Counted from the stretch's first letter, positions 36,949 to 46,585 are shown. The stretch: DNA of 64,000 nucleotides from Seonamhaeicola maritimus (GCF_008056315.1 NZ_VRKQ01000010.1:124001-188000), one strand, 5' to 3'. Numbers and translations: made by a program. Notes: a model not told the origin generated them from the sequence alone.

Positions 36949-39201
36949 TTATTTCCATTTAAAATCCCAAATTGGTTTTTCGCCTAAAAGGTGTTCAACA
37001 AAATAGTTCCATCGCTTTTTTATAAAATAATTTCGGTACTTCCCGATATAACCATGTCTTTGACTTGGTAGGATTAGTAAGTCAAAATCCTTATCGGCCT
37101 TAATTAAAGCTTCGGCTAACTTAAAAGTGGCTGATGGATTCACATTATCATCTAAACCACCGTGCGTAATCAACAGTTTCCCTTTTAAATTCTTTGCATT
37201 TGTAATGTTTGAAACCTCTTCATAAGTTTCATCTATTGGCCAACCTTGATACATTTCTGGCCACCAGGCTTTTTCCATTCTAAAATCATGATCCGCAGAA
37301 CTTGCAACACCAACTTTATAGAAACCTGGAAAAGCCAACAGCGCTCTTCCTGTATCAAATCCACCAGCCGAATGACCAAATATTCCAACGTGATCAATAT
37401 CAATCCATGAGTATTGGTTTGCTAAATGTTTGATTCCTAAAATATGGTCTTCTAAGTTATTACCCATGTTCTTATACGAATGATCATGAAATTCTTTTGA
37501 ACGTCCCGAAGTCCCTAAACCGTCTAATTGTACTACAATGAATCCTAATTCCGCCAAGGACTGATTATCAAATCCACGATTATACGATTTTGGAAAACGT
37601 TGCGTATGTGGCCCTGTATAAGTAGCATCAATTATTGGATACGACTTGCTAGCATCAAAATTTATTGGTTTCCAAAAAGCACCATACAATGTTGTCTTTC
37701 CATCTTTTGCCATAAATGAAAATGGCTCTGGCGTCGTCCATCCATTAGAAATAACATATGATGCATCCGCAGTTGTCAATTGAGCAATTATCTTTCCTGT
37801 TTTCGATTCTCTTAAAACAGCTGTAGTTGGAATATTAATAGCCGAATAATTATCTACAAAGTATTTACCGTCTTCTGAAAAACTTACTTGGTGGTTTGTC
37901 TTTTCAGGAGTAAGTAAAGTTTCTTTTCCTTTGAAGTTCACCTTATACATTTGGCGATGATAAGGGTTATTCCCTTGTTCTTTTCCCGAGCCCAAATAAT
38001 ATATGGTTTCATTATCTTCATCTATATATTGAATTTCATTGACATAGTAATTTCCACTCGTTAGATGTTTCGTTTGATTTGTTCTTAAATCCAAAACATG
38101 TATTTGTCTCCAACCAGAACGTTCAGACAAAATGATAATTTTTTGCTTACCCTCTAATACTCTATACTCAAAATTATCAATTCCAGTATCGCTAACTTCA
38201 TCAATTAATATTCGTTCATTTCCATTATTAAGGTCAATCATTTTCACTGTTTGCCTTTGATAACCTCTCTCCGGAGTAGAAGTGATAATTACTCCTGATG
38301 TTTCTAAAAATTGAACAGAAGACCCATTGATATGTGTTGCAGTTAGTAAGCTGGTTTTTATTTCTTTTTTAGAATCAACATTATAGAAAACTGGAGTTAT
38401 CTTCACCATTGTAGTATCACCAGGGGAGCCTCTGTAATATGACAGTAATTTTGGTTTGTAAAGAGAATCGATACTCCAATCCAGCAAATACATTTTTTCA
38501 GCATTTCTAGTGTCAACTATATTGGTTCCTATCCACTTTGAATCTTCTGACCAGTTTACAAAAAAACGCTTTGGACGTTCTCCATTTTCACCTTCCATTT
38601 TATCGTACCATCCGTAAAATGAAGCATACTCAAATCCTCTTCGTCCATCTGTACTCAATTGAAATTCCTCATCTGTTTCTGTCGATTTGATAAAGAGGTT
38701 GTAATCTTTGGCGTAAGCAATCCACTTACCATCTGGCGATTTTGTTTCAAAGGGATTAGGCTTTTCTTTATCTTCGGTTACTTCCAGTAATTCATAAGTC
38801 TTAAGATTTAAGGTATACTTTTGACCCTTAGAAACAACGGTCATATTTCCATTTTCCGTAGGTTCAGCACTAGATACTGCAATGTCATTTGCCTTGACTT
38901 CTTTCTCAGTAATATCGCTTAATGCGCTTGCTAACTTTTCATGATCAAAAAGTAATTCTACTTTCTTCTTTATAAAAGAAACTGTTTTATAAGTTTTCTT
39001 GTCTTTTGAATAGTCAATGAACCACAATCCAGAACCATCGTTAAACCAATTAACCGAAGTATACAAATTGAATGCGGTTTTGTTATTGAAGTTGTCGTAC
39101 ATAAAACTTACTGCACGCGCATAGTCTTCCTTAGTAAGTTCTTGCCCTTGTACAAATAATAGTCCAAAAACAAAAAATGGAATGAATACTAGTTTTTTCA
39201 T
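36949..39201 (-). CDS. S9 family peptidase, dipeptidyl peptidase IV-like, secreted
   Basis: A 750-residue protein with a signal peptide (ending FVQGQ). The first 480 residues form the DPP-IV-type beta-propeller (YAKDYNLFIKSTETDEEFQLS; SERSGWRQIHVLDL). The C-terminal alpha/beta-hydrolase domain has GHSAGG near residue 615 (nucleophile Ser; usually GWSYGG), GGLDDNVNP near 690 (Asp) and SQRHGYIGK near 724 (His). It should cut X-Pro-like dipeptides from peptides in the periplasm, which would feed proline- and hydroxyproline-rich fragments into the surrounding pathway. Confidence 0.9.
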   Translation of the reverse strand: MKKLVFIPFFVFGLLFVQGQELTKEDYARAVSFMYDNFNNKTAFNLYTSVNWFNDGSGLWFIDYSKDKKTYKTVSFIKKKVELLFDHEKLASALSDITEKEVKANDIAVSSAEPTENGNMTVVSKGQKYTLNLKTYELLEVTEDKEKPNPFETKSPDGKWIAYAKDYNLFIKSTETDEEFQLSTDGRRGFEYASFYGWYDKMEGENGERPKRFFVNWSEDSKWIGTNIVDTRNAEKMYLLDWSIDSLYKPKLLSYYRGSPGDTTMVKITPVFYNVDSKKEIKTSLLTATHINGSSVQFLETSGVIITSTPERGYQRQTVKMIDLNNGNERILIDEVSDTGIDNFEYRVLEGKQKIIILSERSGWRQIHVLDLRTNQTKHLTSGNYYVNEIQYIDEDNETIYYLGSGKEQGNNPYHRQMYKVNFKGKETLLTPEKTNHQVSFSEDGKYFVDNYSAINIPTTAVLRESKTGKIIAQLTTADASYVISNGWTTPEPFSFMAKDGKTTLYGAFWKPINFDASKSYPIIDATYTGPHTQRFPKSYNRGFDNQSLAELGFIVVQLDGLGTSGRSKEFHDHSYKNMGNNLEDHILGIKHLANQYSWIDIDHVGIFGHSAGGFDTGRALLAFPGFYKVGVASSADHDFRMEKAWWPEMYQGWPIDETYEEVSNITNAKNLKGKLLITHGGLDDNVNPSATFKLAEALIKADKDFDLLILPSQRHGYIGKYRNYFIKKRWNYFVEHLLGEKPIWDFKWK

Positions 39202-39212
39202 CTTAAATGTAT

Positions 39213-40223
39213 TTAAATCACCTGAAATCCATGAGCAAAAGGATCGTCTTCATCATCAATAACAATGTTATTATATCCATACACTTTAGCCCATCCTTGA
39301 ATACTTGGAACAATAGCTGATTTGCCACCTAAAGTAGTTTCCTCTTCTATACGACCAATAAACTTGGAACCAATGAAACTTTCATGAATAAAGTCCTCTC
39401 CTTTTTTAAGTTTTCCTTTGGCATGAAGCTGTGCAATTCTTGCCGATGTTCCTGTTCCACATGGAGAACGATCTATGGCTTTATCTCCATAGAACACTGC
39501 ATTTCTACCTGAAGATGTTGGGTCAATTGGATCTCCAGTCCAAAGCATATGCGAGACATCTCTAATCGTATCATTCTCTGGATGGATGAATTTATCCGGA
39601 TATTTTTCATTGATCTTTTTACGCGCTTCTTGAGAAAATCTAATAATCTCCGAAGCTGTGTACTTATGAACTCCTTCAAAGTTTTCTTGAGGATCAACAA
39701 TGGCATAGTAGTTCCCTCCATAAGACACATCAAAAGTTATCTCACCTGTACCATCAAGCTCAATAGTTAGACCTTCTGCTGCCAAATAGCTCTTCACGTT
39801 GCTAAGCTTTACCCAATCAACTTTTTTCCCCGTTTGCTGATATTCAATTCCCACCAATCCTGCAGGAGCTTCCATTCGAATTTTTCCTGGCACTTTTGGG
39901 ATTACTAAACCCTCTTCTATGGCAATTGTAATAGTTCCAATGGTGCCATGACCACACATTGGCAAACACCCTGAAGTTTCAATAAAAAGAATTGCAAAAT
40001 CGTTTTGTGGATCATGCGGAGGAAATAAAATAGAACCACTCATCATGTCGTGGCCACGCGGTTCAAACATTAATCCTTTTCTAATCCAGTCGTATTCTTT
40101 TAAGAAGTGCTGACGCTTTTCACTCATATTCACACCCTTTAAATCTGGACCTCCTCCAGCAACTACTCTTACTGGATTTCCACATGTATGTGCATCAACG
40201 CAAAAAAAGGTTTTCCTACTCAT
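39213..40223 (-). CDS. 4-hydroxyproline 2-epimerase (proline racemase family)
   Basis: A 336-residue enzyme of the proline racemase superfamily. Both catalytic thiols are present: Cys90 in LPMCGHGTIG and Cys255 in DRSPCGTGTSAR. The Cys/Cys pair favours an epimerase or racemase over trans-3-hydroxyproline dehydratase, which has Thr at the second position. It converts trans-4-hydroxy-L-proline to cis-4-hydroxy-D-proline. The presence of the downstream oxidase and deaminase fixes 4-hydroxyproline as the likely substrate. Its start overlaps the end of the DUF885 gene by 8 bp. Confidence 0.93.
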   Translation of the reverse strand: MSRKTFFCVDAHTCGNPVRVVAGGGPDLKGVNMSEKRQHFLKEYDWIRKGLMFEPRGHDMMSGSILFPPHDPQNDFAILFIETSGCLPMCGHGTIGTITIAIEEGLVIPKVPGKIRMEAPAGLVGIEYQQTGKKVDWVKLSNVKSYLAAEGLTIELDGTGEITFDVSYGGNYYAIVDPQENFEGVHKYTASEIIRFSQEARKKINEKYPDKFIHPENDTIRDVSHMLWTGDPIDPTSSGRNAVFYGDKAIDRSPCGTGTSARIAQLHAKGKLKKGEDFIHESFIGSKFIGRIEEETTLGGKSAIVPSIQGWAKVYGYNNIVIDDEDDPFAHGFQVI

Positions 40224-41940
40224 TTAATTTTTTATCGACGTATGAATCTATTCTTCTTTCCATAATTGAAAGTGTTACTGTTCCTTCTTCAAGAATCACT
40301 TCATGGAATTCGCGAATGTCAAATTTTTCACCTAATGATTCTTCAGCCTTTTTACGTAATTCTCTAATCTTAATTTCTCCTATCTTATATGATATTGCTT
40401 GACCAGGCCATGAGATATATCTATCTGTTTCTGAATTTACTTCGTGCATCGAAAGTGCAGTATTCTCAGACATAAAATCGACCATTTGTTCTCTCGTCCA
40501 TCCTTTAGCATGAACACCAGTATCAACTACCAATCTGCAGGCTCGCCACATTTCATAAGTTAATTGTCCAAACTTTTCGTATGGCGTTGTATAAATACCC
40601 ATTTCTTCAGCAAGATATTCGGAATATAACCCCCAACCCTCACCATAAGCTGATAGGTATAAATTTCTTCTAAACTGTGGAATTGTTCCAGGTAACTCAT
40701 TATTCAATGAGATTTGTAAATGATGTCCAGGAACTGCCTCGTGTGCTGTTAAAGCAGGAATAGTATATAATGTTCTGCTAGGTAAATTATAGGTGTTTAC
40801 CCAATAATAACCTGCTGTAGAGTCGTTATAAGAGCCTGAATATCTTCCCGCTGTATAATTTGGGGCAATAGCGGCAGGTACTGGAGCTACTCCGTATGGT
40901 TTTCGTGGTAAGGTGATAAAGAACCTCGGTAATTCGGCGTCAATTCGTTTTGATATATCTCTTGCGAACATTAAAAGCTCATCCGCAGTTTTTGGGTAGA
41001 ACTGTTCATCCGTCCTAAGAAATTCAAAAAAGTCAGCAAAGGAACCTTCGAATTTCAGATCGGAAATAATTTTATTCATTTCTGCCTTGATACGAGTAAC
41101 TTCTTTTAACCCAATTTGATGAATATCTTCAGCTGTGTACTGCGTACTTGTGGTAAAGTAGTTTATTCTATTTTGATAGAAATCCACTCCATTTGGTGTT
41201 GTAGAAATACCTAATCCTTTTCTTGTGTTAGGAAAGTACTCTTCTTCAAAAAAGGTTTTGATCTTCTTGTATTGCTCTACCACGTTCTTTTGCATACTAA
41301 CCTTAGCTACTTTGACAATAGAATCCTTTAATTCTTTAGAAAATGACTCCGGAAGCTTATTAAAAGGTTTATAAAAGTCGCTGGTAGTTACATCAGTAAC
41401 AATATGCTTGTCATAAGTATCATCATAATTCTTGAAAACAACTCTAGGCTGGGATAACCCTTCTTTATATGCTACTCTCAATAAATCTAAATTATAATCA
41501 ACTCGTTGCGGCAATTTATCCAATCGTTCAAAATACTCGATTACCCCTTTTTTGTTTTTAAAAGTAGTATTGGCCATCCTACGCAAATTCAAGTGAAAAG
41601 CTCTTTCGTTTGTAATCGTATTTAAATAGGTTTTATACTTATCATCATCAATTTTATCTTGTAGAACAAACAACAAAAGTTCTTTTGAAATTAGTTCAGA
41701 TTCAGACAAACCATCATTAGAAACTTGTCTCATTTCCTCCATTAGACTCCTAGCAAAATCAGCTTCAGCTTCGTAGTACCTAATTGTATTCCCAACGGAT
41801 TCGTTCCTTTCAAAATCATATTCCCTTTTGGCTTCATATTTTGCGATTATTGCATTTAGTTTTTCACTATTTGATGCATTCTTAAAGCATAATATTACCC
41901 CTAGTACAATTAAGGTAAATACGATTTTTAAATGTTTCAT
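40216..41940 (-). CDS. DUF885 family putative metallopeptidase
   Basis: A 574-residue protein with an N-terminal hydrophobic anchor (IVFTLIVLGVILCF) and the DUF885 signature TAHEAVPGHHLQISL near residue 400, an HExxxGHH-type metal site like that of M3/M32-related zinc peptidases. The family is largely helical and is annotated as a carboxypeptidase-like peptidase, with few characterised members. It overlaps the epimerase gene by 8 bp and the aldehyde dehydrogenase gene by 4 bp, so it is a true operon member and probably trims peptides for the hydroxyproline route. Confidence 0.85.
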   Translation of the reverse strand: MKHLKIVFTLIVLGVILCFKNASNSEKLNAIIAKYEAKREYDFERNESVGNTIRYYEAEADFARSLMEEMRQVSNDGLSESELISKELLLFVLQDKIDDDKYKTYLNTITNERAFHLNLRRMANTTFKNKKGVIEYFERLDKLPQRVDYNLDLLRVAYKEGLSQPRVVFKNYDDTYDKHIVTDVTTSDFYKPFNKLPESFSKELKDSIVKVAKVSMQKNVVEQYKKIKTFFEEEYFPNTRKGLGISTTPNGVDFYQNRINYFTTSTQYTAEDIHQIGLKEVTRIKAEMNKIISDLKFEGSFADFFEFLRTDEQFYPKTADELLMFARDISKRIDAELPRFFITLPRKPYGVAPVPAAIAPNYTAGRYSGSYNDSTAGYYWVNTYNLPSRTLYTIPALTAHEAVPGHHLQISLNNELPGTIPQFRRNLYLSAYGEGWGLYSEYLAEEMGIYTTPYEKFGQLTYEMWRACRLVVDTGVHAKGWTREQMVDFMSENTALSMHEVNSETDRYISWPGQAISYKIGEIKIRELRKKAEESLGEKFDIREFHEVILEEGTVTLSIMERRIDSYVDKKLNE

Positions 41941-43532
41941 AATTTATCTTTTATAGTTTCCTTGCTTAATTTGCCATTTATATTTCTAATTATTCCTGAA
42001 GGATTTTCATTTTTTAATTCATCTGGTAATAACGTATTCGGCCAATTTTGAAAACTAAACGGCCTTACCCAACGTTTTATTGAATGAATACCAACTGCAG
42101 TAAAACGACTATCTGTTGATGACGGATAAGGACCTCCATGAACCATGGATGGACAAACCTCAACACCAGTTGGTACGCCATTAAAAATTAAACGCCCAAC
42201 TCTATTTTGTAATGCTGATATCAACTCTGGGTAATTCGATATTTCTGTATCGTTTGAAATAAGCGTACCTGTTAATTGCCCTTCTAATTGCCAAATAATT
42301 TGCTCCAACTGAGTCTTATCATCACATTGCACAACCATTGAAAATGGACCAAACACTTCCTGTTGAAGTTTAGTATTACTCAAAAAATTATCACCTTTCA
42401 CCGTTACTACAGCTTGTTTTGCATAATTAGAACGGACATTATTATCATAATCCGCAACCACTTGTAATTCTTGCTGAGATACAGCCGTTTCCTTATTTCT
42501 GTTATATGCACCATGAATGTTTGGGTGTAACATACAGGAAGGTTCAATCTCAACTATTTCGGTTGATAACTTTTCTATAAATGCTTCTAAATGTTCACTC
42601 TTAATTCCTAAAATCAACCCTGGATTGGTACAAAATTGACCGGTTCCTAAAGTAATTGAACCAGCATATGTCTTAGCTAAAGTCTCGCCTCTTTCTTTTA
42701 AGGCTTCGGGTAAAATAACCACTGGATTGATACTTCCCATTTCTGCGAATACTGGAATCGGCTCCTCTCTTTGAGAAGCCATATCATACAATGCTCTTCC
42801 GCCTTTTATACTTCCAGTGAAACCAACTGCTTTTACTTTAGAATGTTTTACCAATTGTTCCCCCACTTCAATGCCGCTAGAATTTAAATTAGAAAAGACT
42901 CCATTTGGCATATTTGTTTTTTCAGCAGCTTTAATAATTGCAAATGCTACCAACTCACCTGTTCCAGCATGCATGGGGTGTGATTTAACAATGACCGGAC
43001 AGCCAGCAGCCAAAGCCGCTGCCGTATCTCCACCGACTGTTGAATATGCTAACGGAAAATTACTTGCTCCGAAAACAACTACGGGCCCCAACGGGATTAA
43101 CATTTTCCTTAAATCTGGTTTTGGTAAAGGTTCTCTGTTTGGAACCGCGGTATCAATACTAGCTTCTACCCATGACCCTTCTAAAACTAAATCTGCAAAT
43201 GAACGCAATTGAAAAATGGTTCTTCCACGCTCTCCCTTTGCACGTCCTTCAGGTAATCCGGTCTCTGAACAATAGGTATTTATTAACTCCTCATCTAGTG
43301 CTATAATTTCATCGGCAATGGCGTTTAAAAAATCTGATTTTTGTTTTCCTGAAACTGATTTGAATGCCTTAAAAGCTGTTGATGCCAAAGAAACAGCTTC
43401 GTCAATTTCTTCGGAAGTTGCCTCTGTGAAAACAGTTTTGTTTTCAATATTTAATTCTGGATTAAAGGTTTTATAGGTTTTATTTCCTTTTGATGATAAT
43501 TGATTGCCAATATAGTTTCTTCCTGTTATCAT
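41937..43532 (-). CDS. Alpha-ketoglutaric (2,5-dioxovalerate) semialdehyde dehydrogenase
   Basis: A 531-residue aldehyde dehydrogenase. The family hallmarks are GPVVVFGASNFPLAYSTVGGD near residue 148, the cofactor-loop GFTGSIKGG near 240, the catalytic Glu in FAEMGSINP near 266 and the catalytic Cys in GTGQFCTNPG near 303. This longer ALDH type with the FGASNFPLA stretch is the KGSADH class that forms 2-oxoglutarate. It is the last chemical step of 4-hydroxyproline breakdown and the product enters the TCA cycle. Start and stop overlap its neighbours by 4 bp (ATGA-type coupling). Confidence 0.9.
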   Translation of the reverse strand: MITGRNYIGNQLSSKGNKTYKTFNPELNIENKTVFTEATSEEIDEAVSLASTAFKAFKSVSGKQKSDFLNAIADEIIALDEELINTYCSETGLPEGRAKGERGRTIFQLRSFADLVLEGSWVEASIDTAVPNREPLPKPDLRKMLIPLGPVVVFGASNFPLAYSTVGGDTAAALAAGCPVIVKSHPMHAGTGELVAFAIIKAAEKTNMPNGVFSNLNSSGIEVGEQLVKHSKVKAVGFTGSIKGGRALYDMASQREEPIPVFAEMGSINPVVILPEALKERGETLAKTYAGSITLGTGQFCTNPGLILGIKSEHLEAFIEKLSTEIVEIEPSCMLHPNIHGAYNRNKETAVSQQELQVVADYDNNVRSNYAKQAVVTVKGDNFLSNTKLQQEVFGPFSMVVQCDDKTQLEQIIWQLEGQLTGTLISNDTEISNYPELISALQNRVGRLIFNGVPTGVEVCPSMVHGGPYPSSTDSRFTAVGIHSIKRWVRPFSFQNWPNTLLPDELKNENPSGIIRNINGKLSKETIKDKL

Positions 43533-43795
43533 GAATTTTTTATTCTTTTTAAATGTGCCTCAACGTCGACAGGTTTAAATACTTGCTTTGTTGAAACAGG
43601 ATACTTTTCTAAAAGGTTTTTTGGACGTATTGGGCGTTTTTCGAATCCACCACCACAGTTTGGACAGACCTGTTGCAAAACATTATCAACACACGCTCTA
43701 CAAAACGTACACTCAAATGTACAAATCATAGCTTCTGACGAATCAAATGGTAATGATTTGTTGCAATGTTCGCATGTTGGTCTTATTTCTAACAT
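43529..43795 (-). CDS. DUF1272 zinc-ribbon-like protein
   Basis: An 88-residue protein. The ATG at 43795 (MLEIRPTCEHCNKSLPFDS) matches the DUF1272 start; longer in-frame starts add residues with no family match. It has seven Cys residues in CxxC-type arrangements (CEHC, CTFECTFCRAC, CPNCGGG) and the RRP/KRPIRP tail, so it probably binds zinc. Its role is unknown. A 4-bp overlap with the semialdehyde dehydrogenase gene shows co-translation. Similar small genes occur in amino-acid catabolic clusters, but a link to hydroxyproline is only inferred from position. Confidence 0.85.
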   Translation of the reverse strand: MLEIRPTCEHCNKSLPFDSSEAMICTFECTFCRACVDNVLQQVCPNCGGGFEKRPIRPKNLLEKYPVSTKQVFKPVDVEAHLKRIKNS

Positions 43796-43890
43796 TTTCT
43801 TCTGTGTTAGGGATTGCAGTGGCATCCTTTTGCTTTTTTTGCAAAAGATATAACGGAAAGCCCGACCCGATAGGGTAACACCCAAATTAC

Positions 43891-44820
43891 TTATACTAAT
43901 GCACCTAAATTTTTGTACTCTGGCAATATTGGTCTCAGCGCTAAAGCATCTTCAATTATTTTGATGATTTCAGTTCTTTCCTGACCTGATAAAATCAGTC
44001 TTGGGGCTCTTACATGTTCTGAACCTATATTAGTGTAAACCGATGCCAGTTTTATGTACTGTACTAATTTAGTGTTAATATCTAACTCTAGCAATGGCAT
44101 GAACCACCTGTAAATTGCGAGCGCTTCTTTAATTCTTCCTGCTTTTTGTAGCTCATAAATAGCTACGGTTTCTTGCGGGAAGGCGTCTACTAAACCGGCC
44201 ACCCAACCGTCTGCACCAATTAGTAAACTTTCTAATGCCAAAGTATCTACACCACAAAGAATGGCAAGTCTATCGCCAAATCTATTTTTTATTCTGGTAA
44301 TGTTTGTGGTATCTCTTGTAGATTCTTTTACAGCTTGAATATTTGGGCACTCTTGAATTAACTCTTCAAACATATCTAAGGTCACCTCAATTTTGTAATC
44401 TACCGGATTGTTGTAAATCATGATAGGAAGTAAGGTGCTATCTGCAACGGCTTTAAAGTATTCAACTACTTCTTCATCGCTTGCTTTGTAACGCATGGGC
44501 GGTAACATCATGAGCCCTTTTGCACCATCTTCTACGGCTGTTTTGGCTAAAATAATGGCCGCTTTTGTAGTTTGTTCAGCAATATTCATAATAACCGGAA
44601 CCTTGCCGTTTACAAATGAAACTGTTTCTCTTATTAATGTTCTCAACTCTTCGGTAGATAAAGTGCTGGCTTCTCCCAATGTTCCTCCCAATACTATTCC
44701 GTGCACTCCAGCATCTAATTGTGCTTTGATGTTTATTTTGAACAATTCTAAATCTAACTCATCATTCTCATTGAATTGAGTTATTACTGCTGGCATAACG
44801 CCTTTCCATTCCAAATTCAT
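43891..44820 (-). CDS. DapA-family 1-pyrroline-4-hydroxy-2-carboxylate deaminase (probable)
   Basis: A 309-residue class I aldolase-type enzyme of the DHDPS/NAL superfamily. It has GGTLGEASTLS near residue 45, Tyr136 in IYNNPVDY and the Schiff-base Lys165 in IQAVKESTRD. The expected DHDPS role is unlikely in this operon. With the epimerase, FAD dehydrogenase and semialdehyde dehydrogenase next to it, the fitting reaction is deamination of 1-pyrroline-4-hydroxy-2-carboxylate to alpha-ketoglutaric semialdehyde. It is first in the minus-strand operon, and an AraC regulator diverges from it 138 bp upstream. Confidence 0.87.
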   Translation of the reverse strand: MNLEWKGVMPAVITQFNENDELDLELFKINIKAQLDAGVHGIVLGGTLGEASTLSTEELRTLIRETVSFVNGKVPVIMNIAEQTTKAAIILAKTAVEDGAKGLMMLPPMRYKASDEEVVEYFKAVADSTLLPIMIYNNPVDYKIEVTLDMFEELIQECPNIQAVKESTRDTTNITRIKNRFGDRLAILCGVDTLALESLLIGADGWVAGLVDAFPQETVAIYELQKAGRIKEALAIYRWFMPLLELDINTKLVQYIKLASVYTNIGSEHVRAPRLILSGQERTEIIKIIEDALALRPILPEYKNLGALV

Positions 44821-44877
44821 ATCTTAAGTTTTACATCACAAAATTAAGGGCTCCTTGAAAACAATCTTAATAGCTTG

Positions 44878-44935
44878 TTATTCAAAATACATATTATATT
44901 ATCCTATTTATTATTAAAATGTATATTTTTGAATA
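44878..44935. promoter_or_regulatory. Imperfect inverted repeat between the hydroxyproline operon and araC-type gene
   Basis: TTATTCAAAATACAT (44878-44892) and ATGTATATTTTTGAATA (44919-44935) form an imperfect inverted repeat in the AT-rich divergent region. It is a candidate site for the AraC-family protein or a promoter region. Evidence is structure and position only. Confidence 0.35.
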
Positions 44936-44958
44936 TTATTTATGCATATACTGGCTAA

Positions 44959-45804
44959 TTGAAAGTTTTACCATTTAAAATACCCAAACCAGAACAAGAT
45001 GCTTTAGTCTTTCAAATAGACCATTCAAATGCCTTTTATGATAAATTACATCAGCATGAGGAAATTCAAATAAGCCTAATAGTATCTGGTGAAGGCACGC
45101 TAGTAGTTGGCGACTCGGTGAATTACTATACTGAAGGTGATATTTTGGTTTTAGGAAACAACATTCCGCATGTGTTTAAAAGTGATACCCAAATATCAAA
45201 AACATCACACATGCTTACTTTATTTTTTACTAAAACCTCTTTTGGTAAACAGTTTTTTGACTTGGAAGAACTTAAGGAAATACAACCATTTTTTAAACGC
45301 GCTAAACATGGTTTTAAATTAACCTCTGAAAGTGAACCTATAAAGGACCTATTTTTCAAACTTGAGAAATCAAGCAAATTAGATAGGTTTATTACATTGT
45401 TTCAGGTTTTGAAAATAGCTTCTAAAGCTGATTACAAAAGTCTGTCCTCATTCATTTACGACAAGAAATACAGCATTAATGAAGGGAATAGAATGAGAGA
45501 TGTTTTTGAGTATACAATGAATAATTACGAAAACGATATTAGTTTAGAGACCATTGCAAATGTAGCTAATATGACAAAAAATGCATTTTGCAAATATTTC
45601 AAAAAACGCACCAACAAGACTTTTATTCATTTTTTAAATGAATTACGCATAGAACATGCTTGTAAAAAATTAATATCTAATAAAGATGTTTCGGTAACCG
45701 AAATTGCGGAACTGATTGGTTTTAATAATATGTCTAATTTTAACAGACATTTTAAGAGCATTAAATTTGTTAGTCCTTCAGAATTTAGAAAGAATTATCA
45801 GTAA
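44959..45804 (+). CDS. AraC-family transcriptional regulator
   Basis: A 281-residue regulator that appears to start at TTG (44959), since no ATG with better coverage of the cupin domain is present. Residues 1-150 form a cupin sensor (HQHEEIQISLIVSGEGTLVVGD), and the C-terminal 100 residues are two AraC helix-turn-helix motifs (LETIANVANMTKNAFCKYFKKRT and VTEIAELIGFNNMSNFNRHFK). It diverges from the hydroxyproline operon and is probably its regulator. A small membrane protein gene follows 2 bp downstream. Confidence 0.88.
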   Translation: MKVLPFKIPKPEQDALVFQIDHSNAFYDKLHQHEEIQISLIVSGEGTLVVGDSVNYYTEGDILVLGNNIPHVFKSDTQISKTSHMLTLFFTKTSFGKQFFDLEELKEIQPFFKRAKHGFKLTSESEPIKDLFFKLEKSSKLDRFITLFQVLKIASKADYKSLSSFIYDKKYSINEGNRMRDVFEYTMNNYENDISLETIANVANMTKNAFCKYFKKRTNKTFIHFLNELRIEHACKKLISNKDVSVTEIAELIGFNNMSNFNRHFKSIKFVSPSEFRKNYQ

Positions 45805-45806
45805 TT

Positions 45807-45950
45807 ATGAAAGAAAAGTACGTTTATATAATTCTAATCATAACACTAATTATCACCGCTTTTGGAGTGATAACTGGACGATACTTTTTCCTGTTTTTAA
45901 TGATTCCGTTAGGATTTGGATGGTTAAAAAAAGGGAGTAAAAAAGATTAA
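45807..45950 (+). CDS. 47-residue membrane protein of unknown function
   Basis: The reading frame starts at ATG 45807, two bases after the araC-type stop, and encodes 47 residues: MKEKYVYIILIITLIITAFG, a second hydrophobic stretch (YFFLFLMIPLGFGWL) and a basic tail KKGSKKD. Two short membrane helices are likely. Its stop overlaps the convergent phnA-like stop on the other strand. The tight spacing supports co-transcription with the regulator, but no family is recognised. Confidence 0.55.
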   Translation: MKEKYVYIILIITLIITAFGVITGRYFFLFLMIPLGFGWLKKGSKKD

Positions 45951-46525
45951 ATCTTCTTTACAAAATCAGTAATAATAACAATTTGTTGAGCACCTACTTT
46001 TCCCTCTATATATTTGGCGTTTTCGTGGTCTAAACGAATATTTCTAACAGCGGTTCCTTGTTTAGCAACTAAACTGGAACCCTTCACTTTTAAGTCTTTT
46101 ATTAAAACTACGGAGTCTCCAACTTTCAACTCTACACCGTTAGAATCTCTATGAATAATCTTTTCGCTAGGATCTTTATCTTCACCTGTTGCTCTTGCCA
46201 ATACCAGAGCCTCATCATCCAAATACATCATCTCTAAAAGGTCTTTAGGCCAACCTTCTGTTCTAAGACGCTGTAGCATTCTCCAAGCCATTATTTGAAC
46301 CGCCACATGTTCACTCCACATGCAATCATTTAAACAGCGCCAGTGGTTTGGATTCATTTTTTCATCGCCTTCAATCTGACTTTTACAAGTATTACAAACC
46401 AACACATCATTATCCACATTTTCATTTAAAGAAGGCGGAATGGTGTACTGTTTTAAATCTTCTGTGGCACCACATAATTCGCATTTATTATTACTTCTCT
46501 CTTTTAGGGTTTGTAATACGCTCAT
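45947..46525 (-). CDS. PhnA-family zinc-ribbon protein
   Basis: A 192-residue protein. The ATG at 46525 (MSVLQTLKERSNNKCELCG) gives the family start; the longer in-frame start at 46600 runs through a terminator hairpin and is unlikely. A zinc ribbon with CELCG and CNTCKSQ is followed by a helical middle and the C-terminal PhnA domain (RDSNGVELKVGDSVVLIKDLKVKGS). Despite the name, PhnA-type proteins are not proven phosphonate enzymes and this one has no phosphonate genes near it. It stands alone. Confidence 0.87.
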   Translation of the reverse strand: MSVLQTLKERSNNKCELCGATEDLKQYTIPPSLNENVDNDVLVCNTCKSQIEGDEKMNPNHWRCLNDCMWSEHVAVQIMAWRMLQRLRTEGWPKDLLEMMYLDDEALVLARATGEDKDPSEKIIHRDSNGVELKVGDSVVLIKDLKVKGSSLVAKQGTAVRNIRLDHENAKYIEGKVGAQQIVIITDFVKKI

Positions 46526-46585
46526 CTTAATTTGTTTGTGCAATAATACACCAAATAGAAAGAACTTCAGAATAAGTTTAGATAC

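Noticed and set aside
39213-40223. trans-3-hydroxy-L-proline dehydratase
   Set aside because: That enzyme has Thr at the second catalytic position; here both catalytic residues are Cys.
43796-43885. Longer start for the DUF1272 gene
   Set aside because: The family's conserved start is at the ATG at 43795, and the added residues have no family match.
43891-44820. Classical dihydrodipicolinate synthase (dapA)
   Set aside because: The fold and Lys/Tyr residues fit, but the surrounding hydroxyproline genes fit the deaminase branch of the same superfamily much better, and no lysine genes are near.
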